From: Streptomyces sp. NBC_01707
Lineage (GTDB): Bacteria > Actinomycetota > Actinomycetes > Streptomycetales > Streptomycetaceae
Length of the DNA: 64,000 nt
Assembly (NCBI RefSeq): GCF_041438805.1
Contig: NZ_CP109190.1
Span: forward strand, 5,022,001-5,086,000
Reading direction: 5' to 3'
Part shown: positions 7,793 through 16,359 of the stretch, piece by piece
Layout of the letters: every line of letters starts with the position of its first letter
Position numbering within the stretch: position 1 is the first letter of the stretch
The notes under the pieces: generated by a model
What the model was told of the DNA's origin: nothing
Database searches by the model: none
Seen by the model: only the letters and a program-made list of their open reading frames with translations
Program-made: the position numbers and the translations under genes

Positions 7793-9049
7793 GTGACCCC
7801 GCTCGACCTCGCCGGCTATCTCATAGCCGGTCTGATGACGGCCGTCGCCGTGTGGCGCATGCCGGCCGCCCTGTGGGGCGACGAGGAGGACAAGCGCCGC
7901 CGGGCCCTGTGGGGCTGCTACGCCGGATTCGCCGCCGCCCTGTGGACCAAGACCCGGGTCGTCCGGATCGGCCTCAACGACAGCCCGGTCACCGACCTTT
8001 CGGTCCTGATCAAGCACTACACCGCCACCGTCGCGATCCTGGCGATCCTCAGCTACATCGTCGCCATCTACGGCCGGTACCCCGATGCCGGTGACATCCC
8101 GCGGCACGTACGGTTCGCCCGGACGATCCAGCAGGTGGCGGCGAAGGCGTCGGTCGCCACGCTGGTCCTGCTGACGGTGCTCTTCTTCACCGTCGTCGAC
8201 CGTTCCGTACCGTCGGACCGTTTCGTCTCCGACCACGCGGGCCAGTGGGGCGCCACGCTGTACATGAGCGTGTTCTACCTCTACCTGGGTGCCGCGTCCG
8301 CGGTCTGCGCGTACCAGTGGGCGCTGGCCACCGCCGGCGCCCGGCTGCGCCATCTGCGGGTGGGGCTCGGCATGATGACGTTCGCGATGTTCATCGGGGT
8401 CGGATACACCGTCAGCCGCACGCTGTTCCTGTGGGTCAGCGTCATCGACCGGCCGAGCCCGGCCTTCGCCCTGGAGTTCGACGAGGTCACCGAGGCCGCG
8501 CAGCTCGTGCTGTTCGCGTTCTTCGCGGTGGGCGCGTCCATCCCCGCCTTCAGCACAGGCGGGCGCCGGGTGAAGCTGTGGCGGGCCCAGAGCCGGCTGC
8601 ACGCCCTCTGGTACGAGCTGATGACCGCGTTTCCCGACCAGCCGTTCGAGCCGCCGCGGTCCCTGCGCCGCGAGCTGACCCGGTTCGACACCCCCGCCGA
8701 TCTGCGGATCGACCGGTGGGCCGCCGACATCGCGGACGCGGTCGAGAAGCTGCGCCACTACGTACCGGACGGCCTGCTGCCGGCGGCCGAGGCCGCGGCA
8801 GCGGCCGATACGCCGGACCCCGCGAAGTCCGGACCGCTCGCCGACGCCTACTGGATCAAGGCCGCCCTGACGGCCAGGAACGCGGGCGCGGCCGCGGGGC
8901 CGGCCGGGGCGGTCGGCACGCAGCACGCCACCGACCAGGACGGCGAAGTGGCGTGGCTGGTGCAGGTGGCGGCCGCGTACCGAACGATCACCGACGACCG
9001 GGCCCGGCACGTCCTGGCGTCCCTCACCGACCGGGAGAAGACAGCGTGA
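7793..9049 (+). CDS. MAB_1171c family membrane protein with DUF6545-like tail
   Basis: A 418-residue protein with about seven transmembrane segments in residues 5-260, then a soluble helical C-terminal domain of about 150 residues. This matches the family annotated as MAB_1171c putative transporter, DUF6545 at the C-terminus; no member has a proven function as far as I know. The soluble domain contains RAQSRLHALWYELMTAFPD near residue 265 and several conserved Arg and Trp residues. The ATP- or substrate-binding motifs of known transporters are absent. It follows the protease gene by 44 nt and its stop overlaps the GTG of the PAP2 gene, so it is the third gene of the XRE operon. Confidence 0.8.
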   Translation: MTPLDLAGYLIAGLMTAVAVWRMPAALWGDEEDKRRRALWGCYAGFAAALWTKTRVVRIGLNDSPVTDLSVLIKHYTATVAILAILSYIVAIYGRYPDAGDIPRHVRFARTIQQVAAKASVATLVLLTVLFFTVVDRSVPSDRFVSDHAGQWGATLYMSVFYLYLGAASAVCAYQWALATAGARLRHLRVGLGMMTFAMFIGVGYTVSRTLFLWVSVIDRPSPAFALEFDEVTEAAQLVLFAFFAVGASIPAFSTGGRRVKLWRAQSRLHALWYELMTAFPDQPFEPPRSLRRELTRFDTPADLRIDRWAADIADAVEKLRHYVPDGLLPAAEAAAAADTPDPAKSGPLADAYWIKAALTARNAGAAAGPAGAVGTQHATDQDGEVAWLVQVAAAYRTITDDRARHVLASLTDREKTA

Positions 9050-9657
9050 CGTCCACCATCGACCCCACCCCCGACTCCACCGTCGGCGCCCGGGTGCCGG
9101 CCGCCCGCAGGGTCACGGACGTGCTCCAGCCCCGCAACGTCCTGCTGGTCGGCATGCTCGCCATCGGCCTGGCCGCCGCGGGCCACTGGACCGGTCTGCT
9201 GTGGGGCCTGCTCGGCGCCCTGTGCGCGGGGCTCGTCCCGGCCGGCTACATCGAGTGGGAGCGGGGGCGCGGCACCTGGGGCGACCGGCATGTCGTCGAC
9301 CGTACGAAGCGAGCGCCGATCTTCTTCGTCATCCTGGGCTCGATCGGTGCCGGGTCCGTCGTCATGGTCCTCGGGCACGCGCCGACCGGGATCCTGGTGG
9401 CGATGCTGGCGCTGTGGGCGATGACGGTCGTCCTGCTCGCCGTCAACACCGTCTGGAAGATCTCGGTGGACGCCTCGGTCGCCTCGGCGGTCGTCGCGCT
9501 GCTCGCCGCCGTCCATTCCCCGTGGTGGCTCCTGGGGTACGCGATGACGGCCGCCGTGTGCTGGTCGCGGGTGGCGCTCGGGTACCACACCGCCGCACAG
9601 GTGGTGGCGGGAGCGTCGCTCGGCGCGGCGACGGCGGGCGCGTTCCTGCTCGTCTGA
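9046..9657 (+). CDS. PAP2-superfamily membrane protein, catalytically degenerate
   Basis: A 203-residue membrane protein with five to six hydrophobic segments. The third PAP2 signature is present (SRVALGYHTAAQV, with Arg and His). The region where the central PSGH motif should be reads KISVDASVASAV, so the catalytic histidine is replaced by Asp. The first motif survives only as RTKRAP. It may therefore be a lipid-binding or inactive homologue rather than a phosphatase. GTG at 9046 overlaps the preceding stop. Its position as last gene of an XRE/protease/MAB_1171c operon suggests a job in the membrane with the transporter-like protein. Confidence 0.78.
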   Translation: MTSTIDPTPDSTVGARVPAARRVTDVLQPRNVLLVGMLAIGLAAAGHWTGLLWGLLGALCAGLVPAGYIEWERGRGTWGDRHVVDRTKRAPIFFVILGSIGAGSVVMVLGHAPTGILVAMLALWAMTVVLLAVNTVWKISVDASVASAVVALLAAVHSPWWLLGYAMTAAVCWSRVALGYHTAAQVVAGASLGAATAGAFLLV

Positions 9658-9878
9658 CGGCCGTCCGGTCACCGGTGCTTCTCCCGGCGCATCCCCGGTT
9701 GCGTAACGTCAGGCCTGCCCAAATAGTCGTGTACCGACGGACTTTTACGGACTGAAGCGTCCTGCGGGTACGGGGCCGGGACGGCGCTTCACGTGCCCCG
9801 GGAGGGATTCGTGGGCGACGCCATCGGCCAGATGCCCAGCTCGGGGGCTGGTATCGCCATCGGCCCCAGGAGATCAGC

Positions 9879-11765
9879 ATGACCACAGCCGCCGCATCGG
9901 GCAGACCCGCCGCTCCGGTCACGCCGGACTTCGCGGACCGCACCGACTTCGAGAACGCCGACCGGGGCTTCGTGGCCGGCCCGTCGTCCACGACCATCAC
10001 CACCGACGACGGGCGCATGGTGTGGGACTTCACCGACACCGCTTTCCTGGAAGGGGACTGCCCGGACAGCGTCAACCCGAGCCTGTGGCGGCAGTCCCAG
10101 CTGTGCGCCCGCGCCGGCCTGTACCGGGTGACCGACGGCATCTACCAGATCCGCGGCTTCGACATGGCGAACATGACCCTCGTCGAGGGCGACAGCGGTG
10201 TGATCGTCGTCGACCCGCTCGCCTCCGCCGAGACCGCCGCGGCCGGCCTCGCGCTCTACCGCGAGCAGCGCGGCGACCGCCCGGTCACCGGCGTGCTCTT
10301 CACCCATTCGCACCTCGACCACTTCGGTGGCGTCCACGGCGTCATCGGCCGGGCCGAGCAGGTCGGCGGCGTACCGCTCCTCGCCCCGCAGGGCTTCACG
10401 GAGCACTTGGTCACCGCGAACGTGTCCGCCGGTACGGCCGTGCTGCGGCGCGGCGCCTACTGCTCGGGCACGAACCTCGACCGCGGCCCCGACGGCCTGG
10501 TCGGGACGGGCCTCGGCTTCACCACCTCCACCGGAACCCACGGTCTGCTCCCGGTCACCATCGAGATCACCGGCACCGGGCAGGTCGAGACGGTCGACGG
10601 CGTGGTGTTCCACTTCCAGCTGACGCCCGGCACCGAGGCACCCTCGGAGATGAACTTCCATCTGCCCGAACACCGCGCCCTGTGCATGGCCGAGAACGCC
10701 ACCCACACGCTGCACAACATCCTGTCGCTGCGCGGCGCCGTGGTCCGCGACGCCCGGACGTGGTCCCGCTGCCTCGACGAGGCCGTCCAGCTCTTCGGCT
10801 CCGAGAGCGACGTCCTCTTCGCCTCCCACCACTGGCCCACCTGGGGCACGGAGCGGCTCACCGCGTTCCTGTCCGAGCAGTGCGACCTGTACGCCTATCT
10901 GCACGACCAGACCCTGCGCCTGGCCAACCAGGGCCGCACCGCCACCGAGATCGCCGAGGTGTTCGAACTGCCGCCCGGCCTCGCCCGCTCCTGGCACGCC
11001 CGCGGCTACTACGGCTCCGTCAGCCACAACGTGAAGGCGATCTACCAGCGCTACCTGGGCTGGTACGACGGCCACCCCTCCTCGCTGTGGGAGCACCCGC
11101 CGACCGAGTCCGCCCGCCGGTACGTCGACTGCATGGGCGGCGTCGACGCGGTGGTCGCCCGCGCCGGGGAGTACGTCTCCGACGGCGATCTGCGCTTCGC
11201 GGCCCAATTGCTCAAGCACGCGGTCTTCGCGCAGCCCGACCACACCGGGGCCAAGGAACTGCTCGCCCGGACGTTCGAGCAGCTCGCCCACGGGGCCGAG
11301 AACGCGATCTGGCGCAACTGCTACCTCATGGGCGCCCTCGAACTGCGCCAGGGCGTCACCAGGACCTCCCCCTCCGCCGGTGGCGTGCCCGCCGCGCTGA
11401 GTGTCGAGCAGATCTTCGACTCGCTCGCCATCCGCATCAACGGCCCCGAGGCGTGGGATCACCGAGCCATTCTGGACTGGCACTTCACCGATCCGGACGA
11501 GCAGTACCGCACCAGCCTGCGCAACGGCGTCCTCGTGCCGACGAGAATGGATCCGGCGGAGGCCGCCGTCGGCTTCGAGGGTGCCCCCGGCTTCGAAGGC
11601 ACACCCGCCGACGTGACGTTCACCCTGACCCGCTCGCAACTGCTGGACCTGCTGGCCGGGAAAGGGCTCGACACCATCGAGCACACCGGGGACATCGACG
11701 CGCTCCGGACCCTGGTCTCGGTCCTGGACTCCACCGATCCGGACTTCCCCATCGTGACGCGCTGA
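9879..11765 (+). CDS. Alkyl/aryl sulfatase of the metallo-beta-lactamase fold (SdsA1-like)
   Basis: A 628-residue enzyme expected to hydrolyse alkyl sulfates such as dodecyl sulfate to the alcohol and sulfate. The metal-binding motif is THSHLDHFGG (His143, His145, Asp147, His148). Further ligand regions are PSEMNFHLPEHRALCMAENATHT and FASHHWPTWG. A helical dimerisation domain follows (about residues 370-500), then a C-terminal SCP2-like domain ending in DLLAGKGLDTIEHTGD. This is the domain order of type III alkylsulfatases. No signal peptide is visible, so the enzyme is probably cytoplasmic, unlike secreted SdsA1. ATG at 9879 is preceded by AGGAG. It stands alone: a 221-nt promoter region upstream, and an epimerase with its own start 91 nt downstream. 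Confidence 0.93.
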   Translation: MTTAAASGRPAAPVTPDFADRTDFENADRGFVAGPSSTTITTDDGRMVWDFTDTAFLEGDCPDSVNPSLWRQSQLCARAGLYRVTDGIYQIRGFDMANMTLVEGDSGVIVVDPLASAETAAAGLALYREQRGDRPVTGVLFTHSHLDHFGGVHGVIGRAEQVGGVPLLAPQGFTEHLVTANVSAGTAVLRRGAYCSGTNLDRGPDGLVGTGLGFTTSTGTHGLLPVTIEITGTGQVETVDGVVFHFQLTPGTEAPSEMNFHLPEHRALCMAENATHTLHNILSLRGAVVRDARTWSRCLDEAVQLFGSESDVLFASHHWPTWGTERLTAFLSEQCDLYAYLHDQTLRLANQGRTATEIAEVFELPPGLARSWHARGYYGSVSHNVKAIYQRYLGWYDGHPSSLWEHPPTESARRYVDCMGGVDAVVARAGEYVSDGDLRFAAQLLKHAVFAQPDHTGAKELLARTFEQLAHGAENAIWRNCYLMGALELRQGVTRTSPSAGGVPAALSVEQIFDSLAIRINGPEAWDHRAILDWHFTDPDEQYRTSLRNGVLVPTRMDPAEAAVGFEGAPGFEGTPADVTFTLTRSQLLDLLAGKGLDTIEHTGDIDALRTLVSVLDSTDPDFPIVTR

Positions 11766-11856
11766 CCGCGCGACCCGGCGTTCCTGCTTCTTACGCTCCG
11801 GTGACGTGCCCGTACGGCGGCGGGGCGGAACGCGTCCGGCGATCTAACGTGGCGTC

Positions 11857-12939
11857 ATGCGCGTACTTCTCACCGGCGGAGCCGGGTTCATCGGGGGACA
11901 CATCGCCGAGGCGCTGGTGGCGCGCGGCCATGAAGTGGTCGTGTTCGACGCGCTGCTGGAGTCGGCGCACGGTGCGGGTGCCCGTGGCGGCCGGGAGGGA
12001 ATGATCGTCGCGGATGTACGGGACCGGGACGCCGTGGCCGATGCGTTGCGCGGTGTCGACGCGGTGTGCCACCAGGCCGCGATGGTCGGCCTGGGCAAGG
12101 ACTTCGCGGACGCCCCGGAGTACGTCGGCTGCAACGACCTGGGGACGGCTGTGCTGCTGGCGGAGGCGGCCGGTGCAGGGGTGCGCGATCTGGTGCTCGC
12201 CGGGTCGATGGTCGTGTACGGCGAGGGGCGGTACGACTGTCCCCGGCACGGGCAGGTCCGGCCCGGTCCGCGAGCCGTGGACGATCTGGCGGCGGGCCGG
12301 TTCGAACCACGCTGCCCGCGCTGCGGGGACGAGTTGACCCCGGGCCTGGTCACCGAGGACGCGCCGGCCGACCCGCGCAATGTGTACGCGGCGACGAAGC
12401 TCGCCCAGGAACATCTCGCCGCCGCGTGGGCTCGGGCGACGGGCGGCCGGGCGACGGCCCTGCGGTACCACAACGTGTACGGGCCGGGGATGCCGCGCGA
12501 CACCCCGTACGCGGGTGTCGCGTCCTTCTTCCGCTCGTCGCTGGCCCGGGGCGAGGCACCGCAGGTCTTCGAGGACGGCTGCCAGCGGCGGGACTTCGTC
12601 CACGTACGCGACGTGGCGGCCGCCAACGCGGTGGCGCTGGAGGCCGTCCGGGAACGACCGGCCGGCAGCTTCACCGCGTACAACACGGGCAGCGGCGAAC
12701 CGCACACGATCGGCGAGATGGCCACGGAACTGGCCGCCGCGCACGGCGGCCCGGCGCCGGAGATCACCGGTGGGTACCGGCTCGGCGACGTACGCCATGT
12801 GACGGCGGACTCGCGCCGGCTGCGCGAGGAGCTGGGCTGGCGGCCGGAGGTGGGGTTCGCGGAGGGGATGAAGGAGTTCGCGGGAGCGGAGCTGAGGTCG
12901 GGCCCGACGGGCGGTCGAGGACGGCCCGCTCACGCCTGA
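11857..12939 (+). CDS. NAD-dependent epimerase/dehydratase (SDR) with a Cys/His insertion
   Basis: A 360-residue extended SDR enzyme acting on a nucleotide sugar. The Rossmann motif is GGAGFIGG (residues 7-14); the active site has Ser117 and YAATK (Tyr177, Lys181). Between them is an unusual insertion with CPRH (128-131) and CPRC (153-156), a likely zinc-ribbon knuckle absent from ordinary GalE- or RmlB-type enzymes. RRDFVHVRDVA and the Arg-rich C-terminus fit sugar-nucleotide binding. TAACGT lies 6 nt before the ATG with no Shine-Dalgarno sequence, so the mRNA may be leaderless. The 3' end overlaps the convergent histidine kinase by 10 nt. Product sugar unknown. Confidence 0.9.
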   Translation: MRVLLTGGAGFIGGHIAEALVARGHEVVVFDALLESAHGAGARGGREGMIVADVRDRDAVADALRGVDAVCHQAAMVGLGKDFADAPEYVGCNDLGTAVLLAEAAGAGVRDLVLAGSMVVYGEGRYDCPRHGQVRPGPRAVDDLAAGRFEPRCPRCGDELTPGLVTEDAPADPRNVYAATKLAQEHLAAAWARATGGRATALRYHNVYGPGMPRDTPYAGVASFFRSSLARGEAPQVFEDGCQRRDFVHVRDVAAANAVALEAVRERPAGSFTAYNTGSGEPHTIGEMATELAAAHGGPAPEITGGYRLGDVRHVTADSRRLREELGWRPEVGFAEGMKEFAGAELRSGPTGGRGRPAHA

Positions 12940-14045
12940 GCGGCCGCCGGGAGGGTGACCTCGAAGCAGCAGCCGCCCGTGACGTTACGGACCTCCGCCC
13001 GCCCGTCGTGCGCCTCCACGATGCCGCGGACGATCGCCAGCCCGAGTCCCGCACCGGCCGGCGGCGTACGGGCGTGGCTGCCGCGCCAGCCCGTGTCGAA
13101 GACCCTCGGCAGGTCCTCCTCGGGAATGCCACCGCAGCCGTCCGTCACCGACAGCACCACCCCGCCGTCGGCGCGGCGAGCGGCCACCGCGACCGTGCCG
13201 TCGGCCGGGGTACGACGGATCGCGTTGATCAGGAGGTTGCCCAGGACCCGGCTCATCTCCTTGCTGTCGACCTCCACCGGCACGGCGTCGATACGGTCGC
13301 CGACGAGCCGCACCCCGTGCTCGCGCGCCAGCGGGTCCGCGCCCGCGAGGGCGTCGCCGACCAGGTCGTACGCGGAGACGCGGGTGGGGGTCAGGGTGAG
13401 CGATCCGGCGTGGATCCGGGAGAGTTCGAAGAGGTCGCCGACCATGTCGTTCATGCGTTCCACCTCGGTCCGTATCTGCCGCAGGTAGCGGCCGGAGTCG
13501 GCGGCCATGCCGTCCTCCAGCGCCTCCGACATGGCCCGCAGCCCGGCGAGCGGGGTCCGCAGATCGTGCGAGATCCATGCGACGAGCTCACGGCGCGACG
13601 TCTCCAGTGCGCGTTCGCGCTCCCGGGAACTGTCCAGCTTGGCACTGGTGGCCGCCAGTTCCGCCGCCAGGTAGGAGAGTTCGGCCGTCGCCTGCTCCTC
13701 GGGGGCGGCGAACGTACCGCCGTCGCCGAACGAACGGGCCGCGAGCGCCAGGTCCCGGCTCCTGGCCGCGACCCAGCGGCCCAGCAGCATCGCGGTGGCG
13801 AGGGACACCACGGCGGCCATGGCGACGACGGTCGTGACGACGGTCAGATCGTGCGCCGACAGGAACATCGCCCAGGCGACCGCGAGGGTCCCGGCGAGCA
13901 TCGCGGTCACGGCGACGGCGGCGACGACGGCCAGCGACACGACGAGCGAACGGTGCCGGAAGGCGCGCAGGACCAGTGCACCGAGCAGCCCGGCCGCCGC
14001 GGCGCCCAGGAACGCGAGGAGCGCGATGAGGAGGAGGTCGGTCAT
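12930..14045 (-). CDS. Sensor histidine kinase
   Basis: A 371-residue membrane kinase. Three helices occupy about residues 3-26, 35-62 and 68-92 with almost no extracytoplasmic loop, so it probably senses the membrane or an intramembrane partner. A HAMP-like linker leads to the H box WISHDLRTPL (His160), N box NLLINAIRRTP, and G boxes DGCGGIP and GAGLGLAIVRG. The N box has Ile-Arg where Asn-Ala-x-Lys/Arg-(Y/H/F) is usual, but the catalytic Asn is present. Its ATG overlaps the stop of the response regulator, so the pair is translationally coupled. Confidence 0.94.
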   Translation of the reverse strand: MTDLLLIALLAFLGAAAAGLLGALVLRAFRHRSLVVSLAVVAAVAVTAMLAGTLAVAWAMFLSAHDLTVVTTVVAMAAVVSLATAMLLGRWVAARSRDLALAARSFGDGGTFAAPEEQATAELSYLAAELAATSAKLDSSRERERALETSRRELVAWISHDLRTPLAGLRAMSEALEDGMAADSGRYLRQIRTEVERMNDMVGDLFELSRIHAGSLTLTPTRVSAYDLVGDALAGADPLAREHGVRLVGDRIDAVPVEVDSKEMSRVLGNLLINAIRRTPADGTVAVAARRADGGVVLSVTDGCGGIPEEDLPRVFDTGWRGSHARTPPAGAGLGLAIVRGIVEAHDGRAEVRNVTGGCCFEVTLPAAAQA

Positions 14046-14842
14046 GAGGGGTCCGCATCAGTGGTCGGGGCGGTTCCCGTGCCGTCCGGGCGGGCCGGGA
14101 CCAGGGCCGGGTCCAGGCGGTAGCCCACGCCCCACACCGTCTGGATCAACTGCGGGCGGGCCGGATCCGTCTCGACCTTGCCGCGCAGCCGCCGTACGTG
14201 GACCGTCACCGTCGACAGGTCGCCGAAGTCCCACCCCCAGACCTCCCGCATCAGTTCCTCCCGGGTGAACACCCGGCCGGGATGGCGCAGGAAAAAGGTC
14301 AGGAGGTCGAACTCCCGGAGGGTGAGGGCGAGCTCGCGGCCGTCCCGCTCCGCACGACGGGCCGCGGGATCGAGACGGAGTCCGGCGCACTCCAGCGGGG
14401 CCGGGGCGGCGTCCGCGCCGGGCGCCGCTCCCCGGCCCCGGCGCAGCACCGCATCGACGCGCAGCACGAGCTCGCGCGGGCTGAACGGCTTGGTGACGTA
14501 GTCGTCCGCGCCCGTCTCCAGGCCCAGGATGCGATCGTCCTCGTCGCCACGCGCCGTCAGCATGATCACCGGCACGCGGCCGTGCGCCCGCATCCTGCGG
14601 CAGACCTCGAAGCCGTCCATGCCGGGCAGCATCAGATCGAGGACGACCAGGTCCGGGCGGCGCGCCGTGAAGCACTCCAGCGCCGCCGGCCCGTCGCCGG
14701 CCCGCCGGACGTCGTAACCCGCCCGGTCCAGATAGCCGACGACCACCTCGGCGACCGTCGGATCGTCGTCAACGACGAGCACATGACCACGCGGAGCGCC
14801 GGAGGCGGTGCCGGAACCCGGGGTGTCCGGGATGTTCTCCAT
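14042..14842 (-). CDS. OmpR/PhoB-type response regulator
   Basis: A 266-residue regulator. The receiver domain (about residues 19-135) carries VDDD (acidic pocket), phospho-acceptor Asp69 in VVLDLMLPG, Thr in MLTARG and Lys in YVTKPFS. The winged-helix DNA-binding domain (about 155-250) has LTLREFDLLTFF, TREELMREVWGW and TVTVHVRRLRGKVE, ending VWGVGYRL. ATG at 14842 is chosen at the start of family similarity; the open frame runs much further upstream but is noise antisense to the glycosyltransferase. It is followed by the overlapping kinase gene. It is divergent from the GT2 operon with 123 nt between starts, so it may control that operon (inference). Confidence 0.94.
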   Translation of the reverse strand: MENIPDTPGSGTASGAPRGHVLVVDDDPTVAEVVVGYLDRAGYDVRRAGDGPAALECFTARRPDLVVLDLMLPGMDGFEVCRRMRAHGRVPVIMLTARGDEDDRILGLETGADDYVTKPFSPRELVLRVDAVLRRGRGAAPGADAAPAPLECAGLRLDPAARRAERDGRELALTLREFDLLTFFLRHPGRVFTREELMREVWGWDFGDLSTVTVHVRRLRGKVETDPARPQLIQTVWGVGYRLDPALVPARPDGTGTAPTTDADPS

Positions 14843-14965
14843 ACCGCCACTCTGGCATCCCGGTTGGCGGGAAAACCGGTCGGCCGTCCGCCGAAGGGCC
14901 GACGTCCGGCTTTCGTAAGAACCTGGAGCCCGAAATGTCGGTTTCTGCTCCGTAGGGTGAGCGAG

Positions 14966-15691
14966 GTGACCGACTCCTTCCGCACTCAGTCCCCGCGCGC
15001 CGATGTGGTCCTGCCCTGTCTCGACGAGGCCGCGGCGCTGCCCCGGGTGCTGGCCGGCATCCCGTACGGCTGGCGTGCCATCGTCGTCGACAACGGCTCC
15101 ACCGACGGGTCGGCGGACCTCGCCCGCTCCCTCGGGGCGACCGTCGTGCACGAGCCGCGGCGCGGCTTCGGCGCCGCGTGCCATGCCGGTCTGCTCGCCG
15201 CCGGGGCGGAGTACGTCTGCTTCTGCGACTGCGACGGCTCCCTCGACCCCGGGCTGCTGCCCGGCTTCGTACGCCGGATCGCCGACGGGGAAACGGATCT
15301 GCTGCTGGGCCGCCGGCGCCCCGAGGGCCGCGGCGCCTGGCCCCTGCACGCCCGCGCGGGGAACCTGGCGCTCGCCCGCATGCTGCGCCGCCGGACGGGC
15401 CTGCGCCTGCACGACCTCGGCCCGATGCGGGCCGGGCGCCGGACGGACCTGCTGGCACTGGACCTCACCGACCGGCGCAGCGGCTACCCGCTGCAGATGG
15501 TGGTACGCGCGTCGGACGCCGGGCTGCGGGTCGCGGAGACGGACGTCCCCTATCTCCCGCGCACCGGCAGATCCAAGGTGACCGGCACCTGGCGGGGCAC
15601 GTGGCAGGCGGTACGCGACATGCGCGCCGTCCTGCGCGAGCCGCCGGAACGGACCCCGGCGCGGGCGGTACGCCCGGGGGCGTCCCGATGA
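14966..15691 (+). CDS. Family 2 glycosyltransferase
   Basis: A 241-residue GT-A fold enzyme using a nucleotide sugar. It begins with ADVVLPCLDEAAAL, the donor-binding strand, then VVDNGSTDGS. The acidic motif is FCDCDGSLDP (D-x-D type). LLGRRRPEGRGAWP and GYPLQMVVRASDAG match DPM-synthase-like GT2 enzymes. No C-terminal membrane helices are present. The GTG at 14966 has AGGG 8 nt upstream; a GTG at 14957 is also in frame. The stop overlaps the ATG of the DUF2064 gene, starting a three-gene coupled operon. Confidence 0.88.
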   Translation: MTDSFRTQSPRADVVLPCLDEAAALPRVLAGIPYGWRAIVVDNGSTDGSADLARSLGATVVHEPRRGFGAACHAGLLAAGAEYVCFCDCDGSLDPGLLPGFVRRIADGETDLLLGRRRPEGRGAWPLHARAGNLALARMLRRRTGLRLHDLGPMRAGRRTDLLALDLTDRRSGYPLQMVVRASDAGLRVAETDVPYLPRTGRSKVTGTWRGTWQAVRDMRAVLREPPERTPARAVRPGASR

Positions 15692-16359
15692 GCGTGGCGC
15701 CCGCCCGCCGCGGCGGCGCACCGGGCCCCACCACGCTCCTCGTGATCGCCAAGGAACCGCTGCCCGGCCTCGTCAAGACGCGGCTGACCCCGCCCTTCAC
15801 CCCTGCCGAAGCCGCGCAGCTCGCCGAGGCAGCGCTCAGCGACACGCTGCGCACGGCGCTGTCGCTGCCGGCCCGGCGGCGCGTCCTCGTACTCGACGGA
15901 CGGCCAGGTCCCTGGCTGCCGCCCGGCATCGAAGTCGTCGCGCAGTGCGCCGGCCGCCTCGACGAGCGGCTCGCTGCGGCGTTCGGCGGCTGCACCGGAC
16001 CGGCGCTGCTCATCGGCATGGACACTCCTCAGATCACCACCGCGGATCTGACGCCCGCGCTCTCCCCGAACGCCTGGGACGGGTGCGACGCATGGTTCGG
16101 GCCCGCCGACGACGGCGGCTTCTGGGCGCTGGGCCTGGCCGCACCCGACCCGGACCTGGTGCGCGGTGTGCCCATGTCCACCCCGGAGACCGGCGCCGTC
16201 CAGCGGCGCCGGCTCGTCGACGCCGGGCTGACCGTGCGCGATCTGCCGCCGCTACGGGACGTGGACACCGCGGCGGACGCCGCACAGGTCGCAGCTGCCG
16301 CACCGCACGGGCAGTTCGCCTCGACCCTCGCCCGGCTGACCGGGGCGGCAAGCCGATGA
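15688..16359 (+). CDS. DUF2064 (TIGR04282-type) nucleotidyl/glycosyltransferase-like protein
   Basis: A 223-residue protein of the DUF2064 family, a GT-A-like fold related to nucleotidyltransferases. Visible motifs are IAKEPLPGLVKTRLTPP (N-terminal Lys/Arg signature), LLIGMDTPQITTADL and GPADDGGFWALGL. Members are annotated as arsenosugar-type glycosyltransferases, but arsenic genes are absent here, so that label should not be taken literally. ATG overlaps the GT2 stop, and its own stop overlaps the methyltransferase ATG. The GT2, DUF2064 and methyltransferase trio suggests synthesis of a modified surface glycan or glycolipid (inference). Confidence 0.83.
   Translation: MSVAPARRGGAPGPTTLLVIAKEPLPGLVKTRLTPPFTPAEAAQLAEAALSDTLRTALSLPARRRVLVLDGRPGPWLPPGIEVVAQCAGRLDERLAAAFGGCTGPALLIGMDTPQITTADLTPALSPNAWDGCDAWFGPADDGGFWALGLAAPDPDLVRGVPMSTPETGAVQRRRLVDAGLTVRDLPPLRDVDTAADAAQVAAAAPHGQFASTLARLTGAASR

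Noticed and set aside
9785..9800. CACGTG core resembling parS
   Set aside because: Flanks (TT and CCC) do not match parS arms; only the core hexamer is shared.
14843..15721. Upstream extension of the response-regulator frame
   Set aside because: The extra residues are antisense to the GT2 gene and unlike any regulator; the receiver domain begins after ATG 14842.
15688..16359. Arsenosugar biosynthesis role for the DUF2064 protein
   Set aside because: The label comes from one subfamily; no arsM, arsS or other arsenic gene is nearby.
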